64,000 nt of DNA from Adiantum capillus-veneris (lineage: Eukaryota > Streptophyta > Polypodiopsida > Polypodiales > Pteridaceae): assembly GCA_014529385.2 (NCBI GenBank), contig CM043945.1, positions 92,429,112 through 92,493,111 on the forward strand. The letters are read 5' to 3'. Positions 1-11,530 of the stretch are shown here, piece after piece. The notes below the pieces were generated by a model. That model was given only the letters and a program-made list of their open reading frames with translations, was not told where the DNA came from and ran no database searches. The stretch's first letter is position 1, and each line of letters begins with the position of its first letter. The translations under genes were made by a program, and so were the position numbers.

Positions 1-761
1 ACATAATGGCTAAAACTCATGCAAAAATAAACAATTGAGTGACCTTATTTTGTTTTCATTTCTATCATATTTGAAGTGCAAATGAAGTGAAAGTGTACAT
101 GAACAAATAGTGTGCATCTTATTGTACTAAGCTACTTATGCATTATTGTATTAAGTGATGATGTAAAACATTAGTATGCTTATGCACAAAACATAGATAG
201 AGATGTAAGCAAGGCATCTAGAGAGCAACATAGATGGAATAGTCAATCACATTTTTAATATTAAAAGAAATCCAACTCATCTCTTTCAAATTGGAAGCTT
301 TCCTGGTACATTGGAAAGTATGTGCCCTAATCTTTTCATAACTCTACTCTTAGATATGAAAAGTTTTATAATTACACAATGTAGCAGATATGGACCTTCA
401 TCCTTAAAAGCTTGCTAGCTTACCCAGTTTGTACTTTTGACTTGGTAGGACTTTTGTCAACTCTAAGTAGACCAAGGGAAAGATGTCCTTCTTATTATAT
501 AAGCAGTTATGATGTGCACTACTACCATGTCTTGCTCATAAGAAAGATGCAAGGATCGAAGCAAGTAAGAGAGTGAAGCAGAGACATTGAATCCAATTGT
601 GTTCCTATCATTGAAACCAATTCTAGAACCCACACCATTTTTTTTAAAAAAAATTATTATTACATTGACTTCTCTTAGCTTTCATCTCTTCACACCATGC
701 TAACTTATCTAATTTCTATAATAGGCTTGGGAGCATTGCGATCAAAGTAGACCAAAAGGAG

Positions 762-762
<1 letters not shown>
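1..762. other. non-genic stretch, AT-rich
   Basis: No frame of convincing length or composition and no recognisable element. Moderately AT-rich DNA with short A runs (around 640-655). I see nothing else in it. Confidence 0.6.
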
Positions 763-835
<73 letters not shown>

Positions 836-854
836 ATACACACACACACACACA
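763..854. repeat. compound microsatellite (CT)n-(CTAT)n-(TA)n-(CA)n
   Basis: Four simple repeats follow one another without interruption: about 46 bp of CT, then CTAT units, then TA, then CA. Each motif differs from the previous by one step, as expected if point changes in one array seeded the next. Confidence 0.95.
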
Positions 855-1480
855 TTCCCACCCAATAGAATTAGAGGACTCTGAAGTTTGTTGAACAAGG
901 GCTAGCACCTCCTGAAAAATAATGTCTACGAGAAGCTCCAAATCTTGGTATCAAAGAATGCTTTGCAACATCTATCAAAAGGTCATGTCATGCATTAGTT
1001 TTAAAAATGTGATAGACTCTCGGACGCAAGCAACACTCGGAGGATTGGTCTAGGACTACTTGTGCTTTATGGTCAGCAGAGGGTATGCCTATGACGAGGG
1101 GAAATCTTGGCTTTCGGTAATTAAAAAAGCTTAGAAGAACATGATAATGGACCTTATGTATCAAGGATAAGGGGGCGAGTTGGTTGGGATAGCTGCCCTA
1201 ATAGCCGGTGTAATTTTAGTCCCTGGATGATGTCATGGCTCAACACGAGCATGACAAGACCTTGTAATTATTTGGGTTGTTTAATATAATTCACTCACAA
1301 TTGTGAGTTTTGCTATTAAAATAAAAAATAAAAAAAATGTGATAGACTATACATGTAGGAAGAGAGTATTGCCAGTGTTCCACTTGGAAGAGAAGATAGC
1401 CCTATGAGAATAAAGACGATGTTTCCTTGGCCGCAGCAGCGCGCAGGTCACATACTAGTTGCTATTAAAACAAAAAGGAA
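855..1480. other. non-genic stretch with A-rich-tailed repeat-like segment
   Basis: No coding frame. The part from about 1160 to 1340 runs into the motif CACAATTGTGAG and then an A-rich tail, the shape of a retroposed short element. A comparable CACAATTGTGA followed by an A run occurs at about 12136-12165. No tRNA-like head could be recognised, so it is not called a SINE. Confidence 0.3.
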
Positions 1481-1481
1481 A

Positions 1482-1622
1482 AATTATCAAAATACCCCTC
1501 TAATTTGTGGAAATTCCCAAAATACCACTCAAATCTCAAAAATTCCCAATATACCCCCAATATTTTGTCATGAATTCCCAAAATGCCCTTCAAATTTTCA
1601 AAAATTGCCAAAATACCCCTGG
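1482..1622. repeat. degenerate tandem repeat, AAATTCCCAAAATACCCC-like
   Basis: Several imperfect copies of a unit close to AATTCCCAAAATACCCCTC follow one another with spacing of about 25-40 bp. A 73-codon frame crosses it on the plus strand, but its composition only reflects the repeat and it is not considered a gene. Confidence 0.6.
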
Positions 1623-2350
1623 TAGTGAGATTAAATTTTTCCAAAGATAAAAAAATATGTAGCTATTCATAAGAAGACTGATTGTCTATCAATCGAAGAT
1701 GCTAAAACTAGAATTTGGGTTGGTTATGTGGCTTTCGAGATGAATCACTTCATTATTTTTAGACATAATCGACTTTTTTTACGAGGTAATTTGTGACAAA
1801 TTACATGCTAAGCACTCAAAAACGGATCTCAATTGTAAAAAAGGAATAAAGCTTAGACGGTGATGGAGAAGATTGCAAGGAAGTGAGCGAGAGAACAAGA
1901 TCCAAAACAAGGCTTTGAGGAGGTGATGCCAATCTTTCTAAGGGTCGTGTGCACCTAGGTTATGGATACAATAACCCTCAAGGGTCTATCAAATTAAGGG
2001 TTTTTGGTACGTAGTAGTCAAACCTTCACCCAAATCAAGGGGGAAATCTAGTCGGTAGGGAACCCCAAAAATTCGAAGGTTTGAACAAAAAGGGGCGGGG
2101 TTCAAGGCAGGAAAGACAGGGTCACCACTCGAGCGAGAGCCTCCTGCAAATGTGTTGAAAAATGAGGACCATTAACCAAAAACGAAAAAATATAATTATA
2201 ATTTATACCTAGGCTTGGTATGTCTTGTAACTTGTTCTCATCGCCCCAACATCTTCATCCATTTCACAAGAGAAACTAGAGTCCATGCATTTTCTTGTTG
2301 TGGAGATTCATTACCCCAAGCACCCTGGTTTCATGCCCGACCAAATATAA
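1623..2350. other. non-genic stretch
   Basis: No gene or element recognised. Composition is mixed and there is no long frame. Confidence 0.5.
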
Positions 2351-2470
2351 GGTGTTCGAATAGTGTCCTGCATGTTGAGGGTTCAAGCACTCCAACCACG
2401 GGTCCTTTACGGTGTTCGAATAGTGTCCTGCACGTTGAGGGTTCAAGCACTCCAACCACGGGTCCTTTAA
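2351..2470. repeat. tandem duplication, 60 bp x 2
   Basis: Positions 2351-2410 and 2411-2470 are the same 60 bp unit with only two visible differences. Each copy contains GGTTCAAGCACTCC, loosely like a pol III B box, but no A box or tRNA fold is evident. The overlapping small frames on both strands repeat a 20-residue unit because 60 is divisible by three; this is not evidence of coding. Confidence 0.9.
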
Positions 2471-3019
2471 TGGCCCCGAGCGGTGGGATCCACAGTCCCA
2501 AGTGCATGGGTTGAATCTTGAGGCGATTCAAGGGTGGCAAAACAAGAGAGTGTGGCTTATGCCCACAACTCTCGAACCCCTACAACCCCCTTGGGAGGCA
2601 TGTGCCCTATCCATCACATCGCACACCCGCGCATGTCTAATGATTCATATGGGAAACCAAATCTTGATAAATAAACTAGGACATGCCCCCTCGGGACTAT
2701 CTGTACATGAAGCCAAGTGATGGGATCAACATCGCGGAAGTGGGGCGCGTATCACGAGAAAATCGTCATTGTCCATGCGACGAGGGTGGATAGGTGCCAA
2801 AAATGTAAACCCGGGCAAAAGATGAGACCTTGATGTTGTCGACATGGCATTGCAAACGTTTGATGCATTTTGATGACGAGACATACATGTGGCATTATTA
2901 AATGCTTGGTGGGACACGTGGATTGAAGTACATGGCTCTACTAAGGAGGCAAGCTAAGGAGGGAGAAGAGAAAAGTAGGAATTCAAATTTTGAATTGACT
3001 TGCGCCCTCCCTCCACACC
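2471..3019. other. non-genic stretch
   Basis: No supported gene. Several short frames exist on both strands without family resemblance. Confidence 0.45.
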
Positions 3020-3168
3020 ATGGCTACACAGGTAAACCTGGGCTCTCTACGCAAGTTTTTGGGCTACCCCTTGAGCGTCCTTCTTTCTTCTCCATCAAAG
3101 CCCCTTTCACCTCTTGGTTTCCCCCTACAGGATGAGTCTCCCATCATCCCCTTTGAGCTTCTCTGCAG
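3020..3168 (+). other. possible orphan first exon, transit-peptide-like
   Basis: An ATG in a good plant context (cacaccATGGCT) opens a 50-codon frame ending in a stop at 3170. A consensus-like splice donor CTGCAG|GTGACT sits at 3168/3169, just before the stop. The peptide starts MATQVNLGSLRKFLGYPLSV and is rich in Ser, Leu and Pro with almost no acidic residues in its first 35 residues, as in plastid transit peptides. No following exon could be linked. It could be the start of a gene carried here by a transposon, or chance. Confidence 0.2.
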
Positions 3169-3510
3169 GTGACTCTTGGTGTTATTTTGTGTGCGCCTAG
3201 CTAATCCTAAGAGCAGCTCTCCTCCTCCTCTCTTCATCGGATTCAACTCCACATGCGGCCTTCTCCGATTCATCCCTTGAGGCTTCTCACACAATTCCAG
3301 TGCCTTTTCCCTTTCACCTATGATTTGTACTCAAGAGCACAAAACATTCGGGTAACATTGTGCCACCTCTCCATACATGCATGGTAATTGGGAGAACCTA
3401 GACGTGATGATGTGTGAGTGTGTGTGCACGCGGAAGCCATGGGGGCTCAAACAATGCAAGTTTGCACATTAAAAAAAAAACAGAATGCTCAAGTTTATGT
3501 GTGTTGCCAC

Positions 3511-3574
3511 TTGTGTGTGTGTGTGTGAGAGAGAATCGCTCTTTGGGACCATTTGAGATTGACTTGTGTAGCCA

Positions 3575-3615
<41 letters not shown>
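3511..3615. repeat. two (GT)n microsatellites
   Basis: A short GT array at about 3511-3530 and a longer one at about 3578-3614, each flanked by the same phrase (CGCTCTTTGGGACCATTTGAGATT follows both, partly degenerate). So the pair is a duplicated segment of about 85 bp, not two independent arrays. Confidence 0.85.
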
Positions 3616-3616
<1 letters not shown>

Positions 3617-4304
3617 GCTCTTTGGGACCATTTGAGATTTAAATATACCTCTAAGGTTGGGTTCATATTGAATCGGCGGAAGAAACAAGTCTTTGCAAAT
3701 CTGACGCCGCGTAGTGTGAACAGTGTGGAGGAGGAAAAGTGAAAAACTGAAGGGGGCTAAGAGAGGCCATCAACTCTTCCCGGGGGGAGGGGGGGGTGAA
3801 AAATGGAAGGCCCGGTGGAAGAGTGCCTCAACTCCAACCAATCAAATTTTGTCATGGAGCATCAACGCCCCTTTGCATTTCTCTTCCGTCGCCTAGTGTG
3901 AACCCACCCTAAGTTATAATGCGGATTTCCAAGCTTTTGGCAAAAAGTGCAAAAGAGCGCGGTGGCATGAGTGTGAAAGAGAGAAGTAGATGAATAATAG
4001 CCTACCTGGACTATGGAGTGTGGACAGAGGATCCAGGCGAGCAAAAAAGCCAGATTCTCATTCCCTTCCTACTTGTCATGACTCATCAGCGAGAGGTGGG
4101 ACGGGACAAAAGTGGCGCTGCATGCCCCTCCAATCGTACATACATGTCCCACAATCATATGATTTGTCTAAAATCAAAATAAACCACAGGCTTCCACAGC
4201 AAAGAACGTTTGTGCAATTAGGGAGTCTTGGTTTCACAAGACGTCTCTGATGCTTAGAAGGGCACAACCACCATCATCAGCACACACACCCAATTGCAAC
4301 ACCT

Positions 4305-4306
<2 letters not shown>
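3616..4306. other. non-genic stretch
   Basis: No gene recognised. It contains a G-rich patch at about 3780-3797. Frames here are short and overlap on both strands. Confidence 0.45.

Positions 4307-4340
<34 letters not shown>
4307..4340. repeat. (GT)n microsatellite
   Basis: Perfect TG dinucleotide run of about 34 bp. Confidence 0.95.
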
Positions 4341-4342
<2 letters not shown>

Positions 4343-4769
4343 TGCACATGCGCACTCACGCTCTCTCTCCCTTGTGAGTGCAAGCCCGAGCTGACACGTG
4401 CACCCACTGAGCCTTTTGCATGGCAATGGAAAGTTGTTGCCCAGTAGATGAAGTTAATCCATGGAGATTAACAGGACATCTCAAAGAGATCTATGGTGGC
4501 CATGGAGTCTTGGCTAACGTTAGCCTTTAGTATCCCGTGGAACGGAGTTTTTTGTGACAGTCGATGGAGCTGGAACCAAACCATAAGGCCTTTGCCCACA
4601 TCTTTAAAAGTTAAGTGGAGATAGTCACTTCGGATAGCAACAAGAGGTGGACATATAATTCACATCTTTGGGGCCCTAACCCATAAAACTGGTGGCCAAA
4701 TCTTTTTCTTGCCATAAAAGGATGTGGGATATAGCTACATGGAAATCATCAGCATTTGTACAGTTGGTT

Positions 4770-4932
4770 ATGAGGGGGGTAGCTCAACCCCTCACCTAAT
4801 AGTACCACTAATGATGAATCGTTGTAATCACCTTGTACATTCAATTTATCATTATGAGTGGGATAGCTCAACCCCACCTGGTGGTACCGCCTAACGATGA
4901 ATCATTGTAATCACCTTGTACATTCAATGTAT
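4770..4932. repeat. tandem duplication, period 84 bp
   Basis: TAGCTCAACCCC recurs at 4780 and 4864, and both copies continue through GATGAATC.TTGTAATCACC and CTTGTACATTCAAT. The two units are about 85% alike by eye. No coding role is seen. Confidence 0.75.
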
Positions 4933-6150
4933 CCTGCCCCCACTCTTGTAGAGAACATCATGGTTACTTCTAATCACGAAGTAAACATATACATCCAAGA
5001 AAGGCTACCTCCACTATAGGTAACAATCTTAAACATCCATTTTATTCATCTATGTCGTCGCTGCGATGCTAACACAAGGTAGTTGGGACTACAACCTCCC
5101 ACAATCAATTAAATCTCCATTACTTTCAGCTCATGGTTAGGTAAAGGGACAAAACAGAAAATGTAAGCCCGCTTAACTGTCAAGATCACCTTAAGCTTTC
5201 TTCACTCAGTATAAGCCACATCATAGAGGTCAATTTCCAAGACAAATTTTCATACAGAGTTTTCAAGTGGGCCCAATTGAGTGGATCATCACACTGGATT
5301 CTTGTCTTGTGCACATTATGGTCTACCTAAAGGCCAAGCAAGCCCATGAACATGCCTTCATCAATGTATACCTTGGCCAAAATCTCTATCTAGCCATGTT
5401 TCAAAGGAGTCTAAAATCTGAAAATGCTAAAGAGTGCTCTTCACTTTACACCCAATTTTTAGCAAACATGCTCTCTCTCGATCGCTCTTTTCATAACCAG
5501 TAGCAAGCACCAATTTTGCTTACCTAGATTATGGATCCTACTCAATTCATTTAAACATGGGAACACAGTACAATATCATTGTAAAAGAGCAGTAAGACAT
5601 TCACCAATACTAAAGAGGCCACTGTATGTATTGTATGGTACAAAAGTCAATCGTCCACGAAGATTTGAATGTACAAGAGTATCTGTTTAGTGTTTACAGC
5701 TTGGTGACCCAAAGCATAGTATACCAGTGACCAAGCTGCGTGTCAGAAGTAATAAGAATGATACAGTTGGAATGGGCTTATCACAAGGACATATGGTGAC
5801 ATATATCAGTTATAAACCGGCAGTAACCCTACCAAGAGCCAAGGGTTTGAAACCTACAAAATTGTCTTCTTGATATCCATCATGGCACTCAACAATATTC
5901 ATACCCCAAATCTTCTCCATCCCATCGGCTTTAGCTCTTGCAAACTGCTATGTTCCAAGTCAAAGCACTCGTCACTCAACTTGTCTTGTTGTCAGCCGAA
6001 GGCTTCCACCCCAAATCAGTATTTCGCACACAATTAACAAAAGCTGAGAAACTGTTTTCCCCATTGCCAAAGGGAGCCTTCAGCTTAACCCCATAGTTTA
6101 TGGTCATTGGTGTACATGACCAATGTACACCGATAAAGGTTGAATGGAGC
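4933..6150. other. downstream region of the RopGEF gene
   Basis: Lies 3' of the minus-strand RopGEF stop codon and should contain its 3' UTR. I found no clear AATAAA on the minus strand. A 78-codon plus-strand frame at 5267-5503 has no recognisable family and is not called. Confidence 0.4.
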
Positions 6151-9100
6151 CTAAGCTCTGTTTAATTCTGGCTCTGGTTTTGTTAGTTGTCCTAGATCCA
6201 GCTTATGTCCTGGATTACCTGCTTCCACTACACACTTGTCAGAGTTTGATTGTGCATTCACCTTGTCACAGAGAGGGGCACCTCGAGCTTCCTGAGGACT
6301 TGTAGGGGTCGGACTTAGGCTTGGCGTATCCAGTGGAGTGGCAAAGGGAGTATTCACAGATAGATTCAAAGAATAGCCTCTTCTTACAAATGGGTGGACC
6401 CGGGTTTTGACTGCTTGTAGCTGCCCAGGCAGTACCCGTTTAGTCATGTCATCAACGAATAGGACATCATCAATCCGAGCAATGATGTTAAAAGCCAAAC
6501 TCTCCATAACTCTAGAATAGCTCTCAAGAATAGATTGGCCCACATCCTACATAAGCAAAGCAACAAGGAGATCAGCCACAAGGTGGATTTCACAAAGCTC
6601 TAATTTAGTTGAGACACTAGATGTCATTACCTTATTGTACTGTATCTTGGTCATGTCTAGAAGAGATTGCCGCAAACCTGGAAATTTTTGCTTAAGGCAC
6701 ATAAGAAGGCTTTCTGCTCTTCCAGCAAGAAGAGCTCTCTTTTCTGAGTCTGGTGCATTCTCTTTAGCGATGCTCCAGGTGTGCCTTGCACTTTGATCCC
6801 CACGTTTTCTCAGTTTCTGAACTTGTTTGGGATGCTTACGGTATCGCCACACATGAATAGCAGCCTCAATGCGATTTGCCACCTCCACAGCATTGTGCTC
6901 TGTTGACAAATCAAGGATGCACAAAACAGCTTCTGGAGAAAAATAGTCTGAAGAAATGTGCCTGTAGATGGTCTCTCCAAGACTTGTCCTTCCACTCTTT
7001 TGTAAGGTAAGAAATAGTTGCGTTTCAGTTTAACAAGTCAGCCACTCATGTCAATAACGTCGCATATGAAAGAAGATAGAAAGTTACCTTTGGCAATGAA
7101 TCCCAATAAACATCTGGAATATCCATTTCAGATAGAATTTGAGTATTAATTTCCATTGCAGCCTTAAGTATCTGGTTTACACACTCCCGTTGATGATGCA
7201 AGCTCTTCCTTCCTCCCTCTGAAAGACCAGTCGCAGCAACCTTGGGAGTAGGCAGCCACCATTTCTCCTCTTCCCTCTGAGTGATAGGAGCATTGATGTT
7301 TTGAGCATCATCGTCACACACAACAACCCCTTGCTCAACATACCAAAACTCAGTTTCTTGGCAGCTGTCCAAAAACCCCTGCAACAGATCAAAACATCCA
7401 AACAAACTTGCCAGATTAAAAAGTGACATAGAGAGAACTCACAAAAGCACCAGGAAAAACAGCAGATACACGCTCAAAGAGATCTATCTGAAAGTACTGA
7501 CACGTGTACATGTGTTTGTATGTGTATGGATAAAGCAAGTAGCTGTCCACAGAGGCCGGAGACGTGATAAGGATCCATCCTTTCTTTCAAAAGAACACCC
7601 GAGAGACCCGGTAAAAATTGGCATAGACAGAACTCACAAAAGCAGCAGGACAAACAGCAATTGAGCTCAAAGAGCTCTATCAATAAGTATTGATACCTGT
7701 GCATGTGTATCAACCACTTTGGATGTGTGTGTATGGATACAAGGGGTAGCTGCCCACAGAGGCAAAAGACCTGATGAGGATCTGTCCGTCCTTTCAAAAG
7801 CACACCCAAGAGGCCCACAAAGGTGGAGGGGTCACTGTCCCCTCACCAAATATGAGCCAATTCCTACAATTAGCCTTGATGGTCAGCAAGGGGCTTACCC
7901 TCCATGACAGAAGGTTGTGGGCCCTAATTCCTTGAATTCTCTTGTCATTACCATAACTCATGGACACCAGAAACTTGAATGCTCCACCTCATCCAAATGT
8001 GACACCACAGTACACCACTTAGCCCCCTAGCACCAAGCAGTGCTCCAACTCAATGTTGTGCATCTACTCTAGCCTGCTATTGTATGATTATAATCTGTAA
8101 CAGCACCATCTAATCACACACTGGCTCAGAATACCTGAAACCATGTCTGATTCACCCTCATTACATCACTTCAGTCTAAAAAATTTATGCCAGAGAAGAG
8201 CGTCTGTATGCCCTCGTAAAATACTAAATGTATTCGGCCCGGCCAAGCAAGCCACAGTATCCAGTCTTAATAGGAAAACTCAACAATAATACATTTTCAA
8301 TCCTAGAAAGAGATGGACTATACCAGTAGCATTGCATCCAGTTTTTGGAGGGCAGGAAGGTTGGTATGCACATCAGCTCGAGGCTTGCTAGTCATTACCT
8401 GCACCATTTCAAAGAGATTATTCACTAACTAACAAACTTTGTGACGTCTTCCAAAAATAAGAGCTACAGATCAATTTTCATGTTTTTATAATTTATTTTT
8501 ATTTTTTTGGTGATGGTGGTGGGGGGAAGGGTGTTTGGGATTATGACAATACTTCAATACTGCTGCCATCTGCAAATTTCTGCCAAGAAGGTACAAGTTC
8601 AACAATGTGGTCTGCAACTGACAGAAGCCAATCCATTTCCCTCTTCCAAATCACTTTGCGCTCGAGTGAAAGGGGTTCAAGCCTCCAAAGCTCCCCAAAT
8701 ATAGACGCTGTAAAATGTGAAGCAAAGTATCAGATACCTTCTGGTAACTAAAACCTCATATAAAAGAAAAACATCAAGCTCTATCACCTGACAGGTTAGT
8801 TATAGCATTGGAGATTGCAAGGGCAGTGCAAACACCTTTTGCCCCACCTGACATATCTTCACCAAGAAGTAGCTTGGCAAACCTTTCCTTCATTACATCC
8901 AGTTCTGCCAAAGAATAAAGAATTTTTGCTGTGTAGAAGTGTAGATTGAACATGACCCAGTGCAACATGATTCTTTTGCAACACATACTAGAGTCTCGGC
9001 ACCCTAAGTTATACTGTTCTGAAAGCCAAGAATCAAATGCTATTTCAATATTGTAACTATCTTCTGCTCTAGGAATGTGAGTATGTACGCACAGCTTTTA

Positions 9101-10006
9101 CAATATTTCGCAGCGCACAACAAAACACGACTCTTCATGACAAAAACAGTGTCGAGTGCTTGTGTCAACTAAGGTGGCACATACAACTGCAGGAATATGT
9201 GGGTAGCAGAACAACGTTTTGAGTACTATGGAAGCAAAGCCTACCCGAAACATGTTTTTCTTTCCTTTCCTCATTGTCTTCCCAAAATGCAACAAAGCTG
9301 TTTGAAGCAGGTTTGGTAATATCTGCCAGTGCCTTTAATTGGCAACAAGAGTCTCTTTGCGATGCCTCACTAGACAGCGAAAATCCATCACTGCTGTTGA
9401 CACCAATTTTTTTATGGTCACAATTATTTGATGAAACTCTTGAGCTAAGACTGTGAGTATCTGTACTCATTGACTCAAAATCTGTATTCATTGACTCAAA
9501 ACTAAACTTTAGATCATCTGTTCCTTGACTGCTGCTAGCTTGATATGGTGCTTCCAACCTTCCAGCAGGATTCACATTAGCATCCCGCATCTTTCTATCT
9601 GGACCTGGCACAATGAATTAGCACCTTAAGCAAACACAAACAAGGAAACTGTGAAATTGGATTGCTCGAAAGAGCACACACAACAAGCAAATGACCTAAT
9701 AATCAAAAGCCACATACAAAGTGTGGAGATGCATTTGACAGAACCAGGCTTCAATCTCGCATGTCCAGAGCTCAACAATCCACGGCTAAACGAGCGATGC
9801 AGAAGAGGTACCACAGAAGCAGCAGGACTCAAAATTTTCTTTCCTTGGAAGCTTGGATTCCTTCTTTTCACCAGACTGCTCTGGCAAGTCAAGCTCCTAA
9901 GGGCTTGCAGAGTCCAATGACTTAAAGTAGGTACATAACCTTTACTGCACCTGACTACTTTCAAGCAATGATCATCTTCGTCTTCACCAGGGCCGTGGCC
10001 ATCCAT
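6151..10006 (-). CDS. Rop guanine nucleotide exchange factor (RopGEF, PRONE domain), 8 exons
   Basis: It activates plant Rho-type (ROP/RAC) GTPases by promoting GDP release, at the plasma membrane downstream of receptor kinases (family knowledge). Exons, minus strand in order: 10006-9745, 9604-9245, 8904-8788, 8707-8553, 8398-8324, 7378-7088, 6996-6631, 6546-6151. Every intron is GT-AG and every phase agrees; the sum is 2,022 nt, 673 residues plus TAG. The PRONE domain spans about residues 208-579, the usual length. It opens with [17 protein letters not shown] and includes [45 protein letters not shown] (about 362-366), LCLKQKFPG and [14 protein letters not shown]. The C-terminal tail has the [14 protein letters not shown] phrase typical of the family. 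Residues 1-207 are variable and not recognised; exon 1 and its donor (CCTG|GTTCTG) are the least certain part. No disablement is visible. Confidence 0.93.
7430..7830. repeat. tandem duplication inside RopGEF intron 5, period 195 bp
   Basis: AACTCACAAAAGCA recurs at 7436 and 7631. Both copies continue through AAACAGCA, CTCAAAGAG.TCTATC, TGTGTATGGATA, CCACAGAGGC and CTTTCAAAAG, and are roughly 75-80% alike. It lies wholly within the 945 bp intron and does not touch splice sites. Confidence 0.75.
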
Positions 10007-10134
10007 AAGCTGAGTAAAAGTCCCAGCTACAGCATAAGCAGCAGCTACATAGCCCTACTGACGTAATGAGCACATAGGTGCCACAGCACTGGCCAGCCGC
10101 TGAGGAAAGGGGCATGAGCCCACATGGAATGTGC

Positions 10135-10141
10135 TTTTATA
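10135..10141 (-). promoter_or_regulatory. TATA box candidate for RopGEF
   Basis: TATAAAA on the minus strand, about 130 bp upstream of the ATG at 10006. That would place transcription start near 10105 and give a 5' UTR of about 100 nt. An alternative is a start further up in the CT-rich (on the sense strand) region at 10981-11108 with a spliced 5' UTR. Confidence 0.4.
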
Positions 10142-10976
10142 GCTGGCTGGAGGCTAAGAAGAGCTAGGGCCTGACCTCAACGGCCAGCCGGCTCAACCCT
10201 TGGCTTCCATCACTGCAGCTCCCGCCCTTGAACTTTACGCGCGTCTCCCTCTTCTTCGCTGATCCTCACGGTCGCCCCTCCATGTGCTCAAGACTACAGC
10301 TACGACCGACCAGCTGCATAGCTAGCCCAGCGGAGGCTAGAGGGGACCTTGTGCTAAGGCTCTGAGCATTCACTTGCTTGGCTTTCAAAAATTAGAAGAT
10401 TGCACAAGTCTCAGCTCTCAAAACTAATGTTTCTCGAGTGTTTAGAACGAGAAAGACCTGAAATTCTTGTATGATGAGGTAAACAATAACAGCTTGATTT
10501 GAAAGGAACCTTCTTCATGGAGCAGAAGCTCATCATCAAGAAAGCATATGAATTCTCATTTAACTTGCTCCTCATTCAAGTTTGTTCTTGCCTGCTACTC
10601 TTTGATTGCATGACAGACAGATTTGAAAGCTAAGGAAGCTTCCGCTTAGCTCAATTCTGTCAGGTCTGGGCACTGAGCTTCACCAAAAAAGAGTCACCAA
10701 AGAAGCTCTTATGCCTCGCAGAACAGATACAAACCTGCAGAAAGGCAAGCGCTGACGCTGCTGACGCTGGAGAATCAGAGATGATGTACGTGATTAAGAT
10801 GATGGCAGAAGGACTCCGTAAAGAAAGAGATTTCTTTCGAATGTTGAGAAGATACAGTACTCCCCTGCAAATGATCGAAAGAGAAGAGTCTGTTCAGGTC
10901 GTCGTAGCTACAGCAAATGCAGCGAAGCCGGCCACTTCGGTGCATATGAGTGCGTGCATACGTGTGTGCGTGGGCG

Positions 10977-10980
<4 letters not shown>
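10142..10980. other. upstream region of RopGEF
   Basis: No other gene. Moderately GC-rich, as is common for plant promoters and leaders. Nothing further is recognised. Confidence 0.45.
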
Positions 10981-11020
<40 letters not shown>

Positions 11021-11068
11021 GAGAAGAAGAAGAAGAAGAAAGTAACAATTTACAACTGCATACAGCAC

Positions 11069-11108
<40 letters not shown>
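10981..11108. repeat. two (GA)n microsatellites upstream of RopGEF
   Basis: GA arrays at 10981-11016 (followed by GAA units) and 11070-11108. On the RopGEF sense strand these are CT arrays, a composition frequent in plant promoters and 5' leaders. Long Arg-Glu or Ser-Leu frames across them are artefacts of the repeat. Confidence 0.95.
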
Positions 11109-11110
<2 letters not shown>

Positions 11111-11495
11111 TGTTCTCTACAGAACAATAGAATGCACACTAAGGAGCGGTAGAAAGAGAGCAGAGGACAATGTAAGCGCTAGCTACTCATTTCAACTTTC
11201 ATCTCGTAAATTACCTGGCCACCAGAATACATACAAATGCGTGGAGTGAATCTGAAGGAGAGAGAGAGAGGGGGAGAGAGAGGGAAGCTCACCTGTGCAG
11301 ACAAAATTAACGGTGAATGCGATGTAGGGAACACGCAAGAGAGCCCCACCGAGAAAATAACCAGAGGAAGTCGAGAGGCTGACGCAGAATTAACCACAGT
11401 GGCACGGAGAGAGAGAGAGAGAGGTGGCTATGGCTATAGCTATGGCGCGGGGTTAGCTCCAAAATGAGTGAAAGGCAACTGAAATGAATGCAAGG

Positions 11496-11530
<35 letters not shown>

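Noticed and set aside
2351-2470. CRISPR-like array or tRNA gene
   Set aside because: Only two adjacent 60 bp copies with no spacers; plant context; no tRNA cloverleaf despite a B-box-like phrase.
5267-5503. 78-codon plus-strand frame downstream of RopGEF
   Set aside because: Lies in the probable 3' UTR region on the opposite strand and has no recognisable family.
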